Shown one piece after another: positions 1 through 10,495 of a stretch of 64,000 nucleotides of DNA. The notes under the pieces were generated by a model. The model had not been told where the DNA came from. It did not search any database and saw only the letters and a program-made list of their open reading frames with translations. The stretch's first letter is position 1. Every line of letters starts with the position of its first letter. The translations under genes were made by a program, and so were the position numbers. Origin of the DNA: Achromobacter ruhlandii (GTDB lineage Bacteria > Pseudomonadota > Gammaproteobacteria > Burkholderiales > Burkholderiaceae_B); the NCBI RefSeq assembly GCF_902859695.1, contig NZ_CADIJL010000016.1, positions 56,782 to 120,781 of the forward strand, in the 5' to 3' direction.

Positions 1-258
1 TTGCCATCCGGGACGCGCCGCCCGACCGGCGCCCTTGGCAAGTGCGTGTGAAGCATTTCCCCGATTGGAGAGATCGGAATGTCACCCTACGCCACATCCT
101 CAAGCCCGCTCCCCCCGGCCGCGCCGCAACGGCGTCGCCCTTCCCTGCTCTCACGCACCGCATGCCCGCGCGAACGTCCCCGTTTTCGCAGGGGCTGATC
201 GCGCCCTGTTTCTCCCCAGCGTTTTCCCACAACTTCCTCTACCGGAGGGTGCTACACC
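1..258. other. Leader/intergenic region before the first gene
   Basis: No convincing gene is visible here; the short open frames lack ribosome binding sites and resemble nothing known. The only clear signal is a ribosome binding site GGAGG at 244-248, ten bases before the ATG at 259. The left edge may hold the end of a gene outside the window. Confidence 0.4.
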
Positions 259-840
259 ATGAAGAACCGTAAAACTGTCTTCACCCCTGTCGCGCGCCTG
301 GCGGCAACAGGTTTGCTGGCGAGCATGCTGGCGCTGCCGATGGCGGCCGAGGCCCGGGTGGTCGGCGCCGCGCTGACCACCGCCACCGGCAAGGTCACGG
401 CGGTGGATCCCGCCACCCGCACGATCACCCTGCAGGGCGCCAATGGCAATGTGGTGGATATCCAGGCGGGCCCGGAAGTGCGCAATTTCAAGCAGATCAA
501 ACCAGGCGATTCGTTGACGCTGGACTATTACGAGTCGGTGGCCGTCGACGTGCGCCCGGCCGGCTCCGGCGCTCCCGAAGTGGTCACCCAGACCGCCGGC
601 ACGCGCAGCGCCAAGGGAGCCAAGCCAGGCGGCGCGGTCGGCCGGCAGACCACCATCACCGCCGAGATCTGGCACATCAACAAGAGCGCCAATCTTGTCA
701 CTCTGAAGGGCCCGCAAGGCGCGCTGCGCACGATCCAGGTGCAGGACCCGGCAATGCAGGCGCGCCTGGCGAAACTGAAGGAAGGCGACTTGGTGGACTT
801 CACCATCACGCAGGCGGTGGCGGCGGCCATCCATAAATAG
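259..840 (+). CDS. Exported protein with two similar beta-rich halves, unknown function
   Basis: 193 residues. Residues 1-32 form a Sec-type signal peptide (basic start, hydrophobic core, AEA before the likely cleavage). The mature part contains two similar segments, about residues 42-97 and 132-188. Each has the pattern short strand, 'V..V/I....TL.G..G...IQ', then a K.GD motif followed by hydrophobic residues, which suggests two copies of a small OB-like/DUF5666-like beta fold joined by an Ala/Gly/Lys linker. Probably periplasmic. GGAGG lies ten bases upstream of the ATG. It is transcribed alone, towards tusA, with a shared terminator. Function not recognised; the fold is an inference from residue patterns. 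Confidence 0.7.
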   Translation: MKNRKTVFTPVARLAATGLLASMLALPMAAEARVVGAALTTATGKVTAVDPATRTITLQGANGNVVDIQAGPEVRNFKQIKPGDSLTLDYYESVAVDVRPAGSGAPEVVTQTAGTRSAKGAKPGGAVGRQTTITAEIWHINKSANLVTLKGPQGALRTIQVQDPAMQARLAKLKEGDLVDFTITQAVAAAIHK

Positions 841-881
841 ACGGCGCGACGCGCAGACGCGCGCCACGGCACGCCAAACAA

Positions 882-909
882 AAAGGCCAGCCCGTAAAGG
901 CTGGCCTTT
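882..909. terminator. Bidirectional Rho-independent terminator
   Basis: An 11-bp stem (882-892 pairing with 899-909) with a six-base loop. A-tracts on the left and T's on the right let it serve both the rightward gene ending at 840 and the leftward tusA ending at 926. Confidence 0.85.
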
Positions 910-925
910 GTCATGGAACGCCGGA

Positions 926-1181
926 TCAGCGGCGGCGCAGGAAATGCACGCCGCGGCCATCGGCCTCGTGTTGCGCGACCAGCACGTTGCCGGTCTGGCG
1001 CGAGAAGGCCTGGAAGTCACGAATGGCGTTGCGGTCGGTGGTGACGACGCGCAGCACCTGCCCGCTTTCCATCTGCGCCAGGGCTTTCTTGGCGCGCAGG
1101 ATGGGCAAGGGGCAGGTCAGGCCGCTGGCATCCACTTCCTGGTCGAACGACGGCGCCGGCGCGCCGGACGCGTTGTCCATG

Positions 1182-1195
<14 letters not shown>
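926..1195 (-). CDS. tusA: TusA-family sulfur carrier protein
   Basis: 89 residues if it starts at the ATG at 1195. The family CPxP motif is visible as '[14 protein letters not shown]'; its Cys carries the persulfide in sulfur relay (e.g. tRNA 2-thiouridine or molybdenum cofactor pathways). The C-terminal half has the usual 'V..TD..A..D...F....G' pattern. The 1195 start overlaps the end of alaS by 14 bases; an alternative ATG at 1180 would begin just after the alaS stop codon (1182). Either way it is likely cotranscribed and translationally coupled with alaS. The exact sulfur acceptor cannot be told from sequence. Confidence 0.9.
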
Positions 1196-3806
<2,611 letters not shown>

Positions 3807-3839
3807 CGTGGATGAAGCAGGATTTAGGCGAATCGTTGA

Positions 3840-4280
3840 TTATAGAGGGTTGTCGCCCGCTTGCACCCTGGGGGCCACCCCAGCGCGTCCCGCCTCGTCC
3901 AAACCGCCCCCTGGCGAGGCGCGGCGCGCCTGGGCCGCCAGCCTGCCGCCACGGAATACCAGGGCCTGCCAGCGACCCGCCACCACCACGTACGGATCGC
4001 GGTGCGCAAGGGGCAGGACGCGCTCGCCGTCGGCCGCCACGCCCAGGATGGCGGGCAGCGCCTGGCCAGGCGCGAACTGCAGCCAGGTCTCGCGGCCGTC
4101 GTCGAACACCTGCATCGGCGCCACGGCGGGATCGCCGGACAGCAGCCAATCGAAGTGGAACCCGGGCGCGGCGATGGCCGATGCCCGCCAGCCCGGCCGC
4201 GCCATCGGAGTGCCGGCGGGCGACCACGCGCAAGCGGCCAGGCTCGACAGCGCGCCGGCGAAAAAAAGGATTCTGAACAT
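3840..4280 (-). CDS. Small lipoprotein resembling a VirB9/TrbG C-terminal domain
   Basis: 146 residues from the ATG at 4280, chosen because GGTGGAG sits just upstream and a lipoprotein signal follows directly (lipobox L-A-A-C, Cys17). The mature part carries the pattern 'VFDDGRETWLQFAPGQALPAILGV', then 'YVVVAGRW..LVFRGGRLAAQARR'. This is the beta-sandwich signature of the VirB9/TrbG/CagX C-terminal domain of type IV secretion outer-membrane complexes. No other type IV secretion gene is nearby; alaS lies downstream 33 bases away. Likely an outer-membrane-anchored protein of unknown role. The family assignment is from motif memory and is moderately secure. Confidence 0.6.
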   Translation of the reverse strand: MFRILFFAGALSSLAACAWSPAGTPMARPGWRASAIAAPGFHFDWLLSGDPAVAPMQVFDDGRETWLQFAPGQALPAILGVAADGERVLPLAHRDPYVVVAGRWQALVFRGGRLAAQARRASPGGGLDEAGRAGVAPRVQAGDNPL

Positions 4281-4417
4281 GCTCCACCCTGCCTGAAACG
4301 GCGACCCGGGAGCGGATCGCATCACGCCAGGCATGGTGAGCCCAAGCCGGCGGCAACGACAGACCGGCATGTACGCATGGACCGATATATCCCGTCCGAT
4401 GGCATGGGCGTGGCCCG

Positions 4418-4446
4418 AAAAAAAGCCCGGTTCGGAAACCGGGCTT
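4418..4446 (-). terminator. Rho-independent terminator of the dadA-ugpB unit
   Basis: Ten-bp stem (4423-4432 with 4437-4446), loop CGGA. On the minus strand it is followed by a run of T's (A-tract at 4418-4424). Confidence 0.88.
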
Positions 4447-4491
4447 GCGGACGGCTGTCAAACGGCGCGCGGGCGCCGCCGGCGGACTGTC

Positions 4492-5832
4492 TTAACGCTG
4501 CGTGGCGATGGAACGCGCCTGGTTGGCGGCGTTGTTCAGCGCCGACACCGGCGGCGTCTTGCCTTCCAGCGCGTCGTTGAGCTGCTGGTTGAACACCGGC
4601 TCGATGCGGTCGTAGTTGGCCATGCGGAAACCGCGGCTGTTGGCGACCGGGCGAGCGCTCATCGAGGCCACCACGGCTTGCGCGCCGGGGATGCTCTTGT
4701 AGAACGACACATCCGAGGCGCGGAACGCGGCTTCGGTCAGCGGCAGGTAGCCAGTGCGCTGGTGCCATTCCGCCGCGATGACGGGCTTGGACAGCCAGGC
4801 CAGGAACTGCGCCGTGGCCTTTTCCTCATCCTTGGGACGGCCTTCGAGCGCCCACAGGGCCGAGCCGCTCACGAACGGCTGGCCGCCGTTCTGGGTGACC
4901 TGGTCGTAGTAAGGCAGCGGCGCCACGCCGAACGACAGCGACTTGGTGTTCAGGAACTGGCCGAACGAACCCGAGTTGCCGGTCAGCACCGCGCATTCGC
5001 CCTTGGCGAACAGCTTGTCGGCGCTGTTGTCGGCAGTGTGCGCCATGAACAGCAGCGAACGCTTCCAGCTGACCATCAGCGAGATGTGACGCATGTAGAG
5101 CGTGTCGAACTGCATCGCCGGCGCCGCGCTCTTCTTGGTGACCGCATCCAGGCCGTTGTTGTTGCTGGTGTATTGCTGGTTGTTCACCGGCGCCAGGTTT
5201 TCCAGGTGAATCGAAACCTGGTCGCTGGAGGCGTAGGGACAGTCGAGGTCAGCCACGTCACGCAGCTTCAGCAACTCGGCCTGCAGGCCGGTCCAGGTGC
5301 GGGCGGGCTTGTTGGGGTCGAGGCCGGCCTTCTTGTAGGCGGCGGTGTTGTAGAACATCACCGGCACTTCGGCCATCCACGGGAAGGCCAGCAGGCGGCC
5401 CTTGCCGTCGCGGATGAAGCTGCTGGTGGCCGGCACGAACCAGTTCAGGTCCTTGATCGGATACTTGGCCAGCAATTCGTACATCGGCAGGATGGCCTTG
5501 TGTTCGGCCACGACTTCCGGCGAGTGATTGTCGTTCAGTTGCACCAGGTTGGGGGCCTTCTTGGCCTTGACCGCGGCGGCGGCCTCCTGTTGCAGTTGCG
5601 CCTGCGTCGGGAAGGCGCGCAGGGTCACTTTGACCTGGTCCTGCTCCTTGTTGTACTGCTTGGCGAGCTTTTCGAACTCGGCCTTGTTGGCGTCCGGCAG
5701 CGTGTGCCAGACCTGGATTTCCACGGGAGCGGCATGGACCGCGCCCGCGACCGCCATGGCGGCGCCAAAGACCCATGTGCGCCGGCTGGCGAACATCGCG
5801 CGGGCAATGCCCGCCAATTGCAATTTCTTCAT
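4492..5832 (-). CDS. Extracellular solute-binding protein of the UgpB (glycerol-3-phosphate/sugar) type
   Basis: 446 residues from the ATG at 5832; a TTG five codons earlier is less likely. The N-terminus has a signal with a twin-arginine look ('SRRTWVFGAA') and a hydrophobic core ending 'AVHA'. The mature protein begins 'APVEIQVWHTLPDANKAEFEKLAKQYN', the hallmark of family 1 binding proteins such as UgpB. Later motifs include 'PFVSGSALWAL' and 'EWHQRTGYLPLTEAAF'. It should bind a phosphorylated glycerol or sugar ligand in the periplasm. No permease or ATPase gene accompanies it; it follows dadA by four bases, so the two form an operon. The ligand is unknown and the partner transporter must lie elsewhere. 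Confidence 0.85.
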   Translation of the reverse strand: MKKLQLAGIARAMFASRRTWVFGAAMAVAGAVHAAPVEIQVWHTLPDANKAEFEKLAKQYNKEQDQVKVTLRAFPTQAQLQQEAAAAVKAKKAPNLVQLNDNHSPEVVAEHKAILPMYELLAKYPIKDLNWFVPATSSFIRDGKGRLLAFPWMAEVPVMFYNTAAYKKAGLDPNKPARTWTGLQAELLKLRDVADLDCPYASSDQVSIHLENLAPVNNQQYTSNNNGLDAVTKKSAAPAMQFDTLYMRHISLMVSWKRSLLFMAHTADNSADKLFAKGECAVLTGNSGSFGQFLNTKSLSFGVAPLPYYDQVTQNGGQPFVSGSALWALEGRPKDEEKATAQFLAWLSKPVIAAEWHQRTGYLPLTEAAFRASDVSFYKSIPGAQAVVASMSARPVANSRGFRMANYDRIEPVFNQQLNDALEGKTPPVSALNNAANQARSIATQR

Positions 5833-5836
5833 AGGT

Positions 5837-7093
5837 TCATAGACCAAGAAAAGGGAATTCCGGTTCTGGACGACGTCCGCTCAGCAGGTCGGCCAGTGCC
5901 CGGCCCGAGCCAACGCCCATCGTCCAGCCGAGAGTACCGTGTCCGGTATTGATATACAAATTCGGGATGTGACTGCGGCCGATGATGGGCACGTTCGAGG
6001 GAGTGGACGGGCGCAGGCCCGACCAATAGCTGACACGCTCGAAATCGAGCGCGTCGGGAAAGAGTTCGCGGGCCAGCCGCGTCATGGCTTCGCAGCGGCC
6101 GGTGTTCAGGCCGCGCGAATAGCCGGACAGCTCGGCCGTGCCGGCCATGCGCAGGCGGTCGCCCAGGCGGGAGAACACCACCTTGTGGCTGCTGTCGGTC
6201 AGGCTGACCGTGGGCGCGCCGTCGGGTTTCAGGACCGGGAAGGTCGCCGAGTAGCCCTTGGCCGGGTAGACGTTGCACGGAATGCCGAGCGGGCGCAGCA
6301 GCGACGGGCTGAAACTGCCCATGGCCACCACGTAGGCGTCGGCCGCCAGGGCGCCGTAGCGGCCGTCGGGCTCGATCAGTTCGACGCCGCTGACGGCGCC
6401 GGCCTGGGTGATGAGCCGGGTGACGCGGGTGCTGTAGCGGAATTCGACCCCGGCGCGCGCGCAGCGCTCGGCCAGCGCGACGGTGAACAGATGCACGTCG
6501 CCGCTTTCGTCCTCGGGGGTGTAGTCGCCCCCGACGATGGTGTTGCGATGCGGCGCCAGGGCCGGTTCGATGGCGATGACCTCGTCGGTCGAGACGACGC
6601 GGCGCTCGACGCCGAAATCGCGCATCAGGCCGGCGGCGCGCTGCGAGTTCTCGAATTCGTGCTGGTCGCGGTAGAAATTCAGGATGCCGCGCTCGAGGTG
6701 ATCGTATTCGATGCCGAGTTCGGCGCGCATGCCGCGCAGCGTGGCGCGGCTGTATTCGGCCATGCGGACCATGGCGCGGATGTTCGGCGCCAGGCGGCCG
6801 GGCAGGCACTCGCGCAGGAAGGCCAGGCCCCACATCCACTGGCGCCAGTCCAGCTGCGGACGGAACAGCAGCGGCGCGTTGTCCTGGAACATCCACTTGA
6901 GCAGCTTCAGGGGCGCCTGCGGATTGGCCCAGGGCTCCGCATAGGAAACCGAAATCTGCGCGCCGTTGGCGAGGCTGGTCTCCTGGGCGGGTCCGGTGCA
7001 GCGGTCGATGACCACGACGTCGTGGCCGGCCTGGCTCAACCACCAGGCGCTGGAGATTCCGATGATGCCGCTACCCAATACCGCTACTTTCAT
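5837..7093 (-). CDS. dadA: D-amino acid dehydrogenase (DadA-type FAD oxidoreductase)
   Basis: 418 residues from the ATG at 7093, where the FAD-binding motif 'MKVAVLGSGIIGISSAWWL' begins. Family features follow: 'RCTGPAQETSLANGAQISVSYAEPWANP', a central substrate domain, and a C-terminal 'NTGHGTLGWTMGVGSGRALADLLSG' FAD motif. DadA oxidises D-amino acids to 2-oxo acids and passes electrons to the respiratory chain at the inner membrane. The usual partner dadX (alanine racemase) is absent; instead a UgpB-like binding protein follows directly. Start codons upstream of 7093 would only add a basic tail without similarity to the family. Other members of this DAO family (e.g. glycine oxidase-like) cannot be fully excluded. 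Confidence 0.88.
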   Translation of the reverse strand: MKVAVLGSGIIGISSAWWLSQAGHDVVVIDRCTGPAQETSLANGAQISVSYAEPWANPQAPLKLLKWMFQDNAPLLFRPQLDWRQWMWGLAFLRECLPGRLAPNIRAMVRMAEYSRATLRGMRAELGIEYDHLERGILNFYRDQHEFENSQRAAGLMRDFGVERRVVSTDEVIAIEPALAPHRNTIVGGDYTPEDESGDVHLFTVALAERCARAGVEFRYSTRVTRLITQAGAVSGVELIEPDGRYGALAADAYVVAMGSFSPSLLRPLGIPCNVYPAKGYSATFPVLKPDGAPTVSLTDSSHKVVFSRLGDRLRMAGTAELSGYSRGLNTGRCEAMTRLARELFPDALDFERVSYWSGLRPSTPSNVPIIGRSHIPNLYINTGHGTLGWTMGVGSGRALADLLSGRRPEPEFPFLGL

Positions 7094-7126
7094 GCCCGCA
7101 TTGCTCCCTGCGTATCCGCCGGGCCC

Positions 7127-7143
7127 GCGGACACGATGTCCGC
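7127..7143. promoter_or_regulatory. Inverted repeat upstream of dadA
   Basis: GCGGACA at 7127-7133 and its exact complement TGTCCGC at 7137-7143, separated by three bases. It sits 34-50 bases before the dadA start and could be a leader hairpin or operator. Confidence 0.4.
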
Positions 7144-7220
7144 CCCCCGCGGCAAGCCGCTGCCAAGATGACACCGCAGTTTACCCCGGCGCCCCGCCCT
7201 CGCCTACGCCCGCCCTCATC

Positions 7221-7260
7221 AAAAAAAGGGGAGGAACCCGCCCCTGCCGGATCCCTCCCC
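7221..7260 (-). terminator. Rho-independent terminator after the 2Fe-2S reductase gene
   Basis: A stem of GGGGAGG pairing with CCTCCCC around a GC-rich inner loop. Seven A's on the plus strand (a T-run on the minus strand) follow the structure in the minus direction. It lies just beyond the stop codon at 7289. Confidence 0.75.
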
Positions 7261-7288
7261 TTCGCTATGGGCGGCGAGCGGATTTCAA

Positions 7289-8335
7289 TCAGGTCGCGGC
7301 TTTGGCCAGGTCGGCCTCGGAAGTAAAGGCGTCCGCGTAAAACTCCTCGGGCGGCAGGCCGCACTGGGCGCTGAATTCGCGCCGCGCGGCGTCGACCATC
7401 GGCGGCGCGCCGCAGGCGTAGACCTGGTGACCGGACATGTCGGGGATGTCCTGGAGCACGGCCTCGTGCACGAAGCCGTCGCGGCCGCTCCAGCCGTCTT
7501 CCTCGAGCGCATTGGACACCACCGGCACGTAGCGGAAATCCGGCAGGTCGCGGGCCCACGACTGCGCCAGTTCGTCCATGTAGAGGTCGCGCGGGCGGCG
7601 GCCGCCCCAGTACAGCGACACCGGACGGCGGATGTTCTTGTGGATCATGTGTTCGACGATGGCCTTGACCGGCGCGAAACCGGTGCCGCTGGCCAGCAGG
7701 ATGATCGGCTTGTCGCTGTCTTCGCGCAGGAAGAACGAACCGAACGGGCCTTCCAGGCGCAGGATCTCGCGCTCTTTCATCTGCGTGTCGCCGGCGCCGA
7801 ACACGTGGTCGGTGAAGACCCCGCCCGGCAGGTGGCGGATGTGCAGTTCCAGCGGGCTGCCGGTGTGCGGCGCGCCGGCCATGGAATAGCTGCGGCGACG
7901 GCCGTCCTTGAGGATGACCTCGATGTACTGGCCGGCGTAGTAACGGAACTGCTCCGAGGCCGGCAATTGCAGCTTGAGCACGATCACGTCCGGCGCCGCG
8001 CGCTCCATGGTCTGCACGCGCGAAGGCAGCTTGCGGATCTGGATGTCGCTGGCCAGGCGCACTTCGGTCGACTCGACCACCAGGTCGGAGGCGGGCCGGG
8101 CCTGACAGAACAGGGTGTAGCCATCGGCCAGTTCCTCGGGCGACAGGATCTGCGCGGGGTACTGGCCGGCGTCGAATTCCCCGGACACCACTTTGCCCTT
8201 GCAGGTGGAGCAGGCGCCGTTGCGGCAGCTGTAGGGCAGCACGATGCCCGCGGCCAGGGCGCCGTCGAGCACGGTCTGGCCGGGCTCGACCGGGAATTGA
8301 TGCTTGCTGGGTTGGATGATGACCTGGAAGCTCAT
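7289..8335 (-). CDS. 2Fe-2S ferredoxin-NAD(P)H oxidoreductase (CDP-6-deoxy-glucoseen reductase-like)
   Basis: 348 residues. Residues 1-90 are a plant-type ferredoxin with cluster ligands Cys37, Cys42, Cys45 and Cys77 ('YSCRNGACSTC...LFCQARP'). Residues 100-200 are the FAD domain ('RRSYSMAGAP') and residues 210-330 the NAD(P) domain ('LLASGTGFAPVKAIVEHM', 'YACGAPPMVDAARREF'). It transfers electrons from NAD(P)H through FAD and the cluster to an unknown acceptor; annotated relatives are named after AscD, but a general oxygenase-reductase role is equally possible. No oxygenase gene is nearby. panD lies upstream in the same direction with a gap of 76 bases, so the two may be cotranscribed. Confidence 0.88.
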   Translation of the reverse strand: MSFQVIIQPSKHQFPVEPGQTVLDGALAAGIVLPYSCRNGACSTCKGKVVSGEFDAGQYPAQILSPEELADGYTLFCQARPASDLVVESTEVRLASDIQIRKLPSRVQTMERAAPDVIVLKLQLPASEQFRYYAGQYIEVILKDGRRRSYSMAGAPHTGSPLELHIRHLPGGVFTDHVFGAGDTQMKEREILRLEGPFGSFFLREDSDKPIILLASGTGFAPVKAIVEHMIHKNIRRPVSLYWGGRRPRDLYMDELAQSWARDLPDFRYVPVVSNALEEDGWSGRDGFVHEAVLQDIPDMSGHQVYACGAPPMVDAARREFSAQCGLPPEEFYADAFTSEADLAKAAT

Positions 8336-8411
8336 GATGAAACGTATCAGGGGGGATCAGGGTTGACGGCGCCCATGGTACACACCCCACGAGGCGCCGC
8401 CCGGCCCGGCC

Positions 8412-8780
8412 TCAGGCCGGGAACTTGCGGATTTCCTTGACGCGGTTGGCGTCGTCCACCAGCACGACCTGCGGCTTGTGGGTGGCGGATTCTTCTTCGG
8501 ACATGGGACCGTAGGTGCAGATGATCATCAGGTCGCCGACCTGCGCCCGGCGCGCGGCCGCGCCATTGAGCGAAATGATGCCGCTGCCGCGGGCCGCCTT
8601 GATGATGTAGGTGTCAAAGCGCTCGCCATTGTTGATGTTGTAGAGCTCGATGCGCTCGAACTCGCGCATGCCGGCGGCGTCCAGCAGGTCTTCGTCGATG
8701 CCGCAAGAGCCTTCATAGTGAAGGTCGGCTTCGGTGACCGTGACGCGGTGCAGCTTTGCCCGCAACATGATGCGTTGCAT
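8412..8780 (-). CDS. panD: Aspartate 1-decarboxylase proenzyme
   Basis: 122 residues from the ATG at 8780. Makes beta-alanine from aspartate for pantothenate and coenzyme A. The self-cleavage site Gly24-Ser25 ('HYEGSCGID') that generates the pyruvoyl group is intact, as are Lys9 and the Tyr in 'FDTYII'. With this start the numbering agrees with the E. coli enzyme. No panC or panB is adjacent. Confidence 0.96.
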   Translation of the reverse strand: MQRIMLRAKLHRVTVTEADLHYEGSCGIDEDLLDAAGMREFERIELYNINNGERFDTYIIKAARGSGIISLNGAAARRAQVGDLMIICTYGPMSEEESATHKPQVVLVDDANRVKEIRKFPA

Positions 8781-8888
8781 GATGGAAATATCCTGGTTTC
8801 GCGTGCCGGAACGCGAAGTGATGCGATGAATGCGAAAACACCCGCGACGGTTGCGAATCCGCGGGCGTGCACCGAACGGCACCCGGTT

Positions 8889-8916
8889 TTGCCGTCGGAA
8901 GCCGGTATTCTATAAT
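8889..8916 (+). promoter_or_regulatory. Sigma-70-type promoter of sugE
   Basis: A perfect -10 box TATAAT at 8911-8916, with a -35-like TTGCCG at 8889-8894, 16 bases apart. Transcription would start near 8922-8924, so that the first riboswitch hairpin (8927) is at the very 5' end of the mRNA. Confidence 0.75.
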
Positions 8917-8926
8917 TTTTGCCGCG

Positions 8927-9029
8927 ACGGGACGGCCCGTTGCTGCGCCTGCCCGCACATGGCGGCATTTGCCATCGGCAACGACGGCATTGGCCATTGC
9001 CGGCAACGCATCAATCCGGGGACGACCCC
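8927..9029 (+). promoter_or_regulatory. Guanidine-II (mini-ykkC) riboswitch
   Basis: Two small hairpins, each capped by the tetraloop ACGR that defines this class. The first is ACGGG-ACGG-CCCGT at 8927-8940; the second is GGGG-ACGA-CCCC at 9018-9029. The second hairpin sits nine bases before the ribosome binding site AGGAG (9038-9042) of a SugE/Gdx guanidinium exporter, the usual gene under this riboswitch. Guanidinium binding stabilises the hairpins and frees the ribosome binding site in known members. The linker is long (77 bases) and can itself fold (e.g. TTGCC/GGCAA). Confidence 0.8.
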
Positions 9030-9047
9030 TCTCAAGTAGGAGTCGTC

Positions 9048-9365
9048 ATGACCTGGATCATCCTCATCCTCGCTGGCCTGTTCGAAATCGTCTGGGCCGT
9101 CGGCCTCAAATACACCCATGGCTTCACCCGCCTGACGCCGTCGCTCGTCACCGTTGGCGGCATGCTCATCAGTTTCTGGCTGCTGGCCGTGGCGATGAAG
9201 ACGCTGCCGCTGGGCACCGCCTACGCGGTGTGGGTCGGCATCGGCACCATCGGCGCCTTCGTGGCCGGCATCATCCTGTTCGGTGAATCCATCAGCTGGT
9301 TGCGCATCGCCAGCGTCGCGCTGATTGTGCTGGGCCTGATCGGCCTGAAGCTGACGTCGGCCTGA
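9048..9365 (+). CDS. sugE: SugE/Gdx small multidrug resistance family guanidinium exporter
   Basis: 105 residues with four predicted membrane helices. The start at 9048 follows AGGAG by five bases. The family acid Glu13 is present, and the motif '[15 protein letters not shown]' is typical of the Gdx (guanidinium exporter) branch rather than the EmrE drug-export branch. It should work as a dual-topology dimer exchanging guanidinium for protons in the inner membrane. The riboswitch-like leader upstream supports guanidinium as the substrate. Confidence 0.92.
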   Translation: MTWIILILAGLFEIVWAVGLKYTHGFTRLTPSLVTVGGMLISFWLLAVAMKTLPLGTAYAVWVGIGTIGAFVAGIILFGESISWLRIASVALIVLGLIGLKLTSA

Positions 9366-9402
9366 TCGCGCAAGACCCGGCCTCGCGCCGGGACGCGACG
9401 CG

Positions 9403-10275
9403 CTAGAAATCCAATTCGATCTCGACCGCGTCGCCCACTTTCAGGCGCGCGCCGGCCGGCGCATCGACAATCGCATTCTGGCCAAACACCACCCCGATCT
9501 CCAGGTTGCGATAACCCGCCAGTGTGCGGCCCGGCTCGTCGTGCTGCACGGCGGTGCGCTGGTCGATGTCGGGAATCGAGCAGCGCGTGCACGGCTTGAC
9601 CAATGCCATGCTGACCGCGCCCGTGGTGATCATGGCGGTATGGTCTTCCTCGAAGGCCTCCCACTCGCCCTGCACCACGATGTTGGGACGGAACCGATCC
9701 ATCGGCACCGGGGCCACGCCCTTGGCCTGCAGGCGTGCGTTCAGGTCATCGAGCGACGCCTGGTTCGCCACCAGCAACGGGAAGCCATCGGCGAAGCCGA
9801 AGAAGTGATCCCCCCCGAACGTCTGCGCCAGGTCTGGATGGCTTTCGGCCCACTTATCCACCCATTCCGGTTTGGCCGGCCGCGTCGCGCCGGTGTCGAC
9901 CTTGTACAGGCGGCAAGGCGTCTTGAGGAAATCCGAGCACCACTGCGCCGCGGCCTCGCTTTCGCGGCGCGCGTCGAGCGTGTCCTTCCAGACGCCCACG
10001 CTTTCGACCCCGGGCTGCAGCGCCGAGCCGTCCAGCGGCACGTCCAGGTCGGGCATGCCGGGCGCCGAAAGCCGCAGCGTGTCGGCCGTGAGCGCCGTGC
10101 GGATCAAGGCCATGGCCGCCCACTGGCGCTGCGTCATGAAATGGCCGTCCGCCCCGACCAGCATCCAGCGACGGTCGTGGGCCAACCCGGCGCGGTCCAC
10201 GGGCGACTCGGACAGGTCGATACCGGCACAGGATTTGACCGGGTAGATATGCAGGCTGAGGATGCGGGCGGACAT
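9403..10275 (-). CDS. MOSC-domain protein (YcbX/mARC-like)
   Basis: 290 residues. Residues 1-120 are the MOSC N-terminal beta-barrel ('SLHIYPVKSCAGIDLSES') and residues 125-290 the MOSC domain, with 'MDRFRPNIVV' and the Cys motif 'KPCTRC', where the molybdenum cofactor is held in related proteins. In E. coli YcbX such a protein reduces N-hydroxylated bases with a separate or fused ferredoxin; no ferredoxin domain is fused here. The start at the ATG at 10275 gives the normal N-terminus. It stands as its own unit, convergent with sugE. Confidence 0.88.
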   Translation of the reverse strand: MSARILSLHIYPVKSCAGIDLSESPVDRAGLAHDRRWMLVGADGHFMTQRQWAAMALIRTALTADTLRLSAPGMPDLDVPLDGSALQPGVESVGVWKDTLDARRESEAAAQWCSDFLKTPCRLYKVDTGATRPAKPEWVDKWAESHPDLAQTFGGDHFFGFADGFPLLVANQASLDDLNARLQAKGVAPVPMDRFRPNIVVQGEWEAFEEDHTAMITTGAVSMALVKPCTRCSIPDIDQRTAVQHDEPGRTLAGYRNLEIGVVFGQNAIVDAPAGARLKVGDAVEIELDF

Positions 10276-10322
10276 GATGCGACTTCCGGCGGGGAAAGAC
10301 GGCAGAGCATAGCGGAACGACG

Positions 10323-10352
10323 AAAAAAAGCCCAGGCCGAACGGCCTGGGCT
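10323..10352 (-). terminator. Terminator of the ectoine operon
   Basis: An almost perfect 11-bp stem (10329-10339 with 10342-10352). An A-tract at 10323-10329 reads as a T-run on the minus strand, downstream of ectD. Confidence 0.88.
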
Positions 10353-10495
10353 GCGGCGCATGCAAGCGACGCGGGCGTTCTTTCCCCTCACGGGAAAGCG
10401 CGCAGCGGAAACGGCATGGGTCGCCCCCGCGCGCGGCCGGCCAGGCCACGCCCCGACCAGCGCCGGCAAGCATCCGCCGCGGATAACATGCCGCG

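Noticed and set aside
9376..9392. CCCGGC/GCCGGG hairpin between sugE and the MOSC gene as a shared terminator
   Set aside because: No T-run on either side, though some RNA folding is possible.
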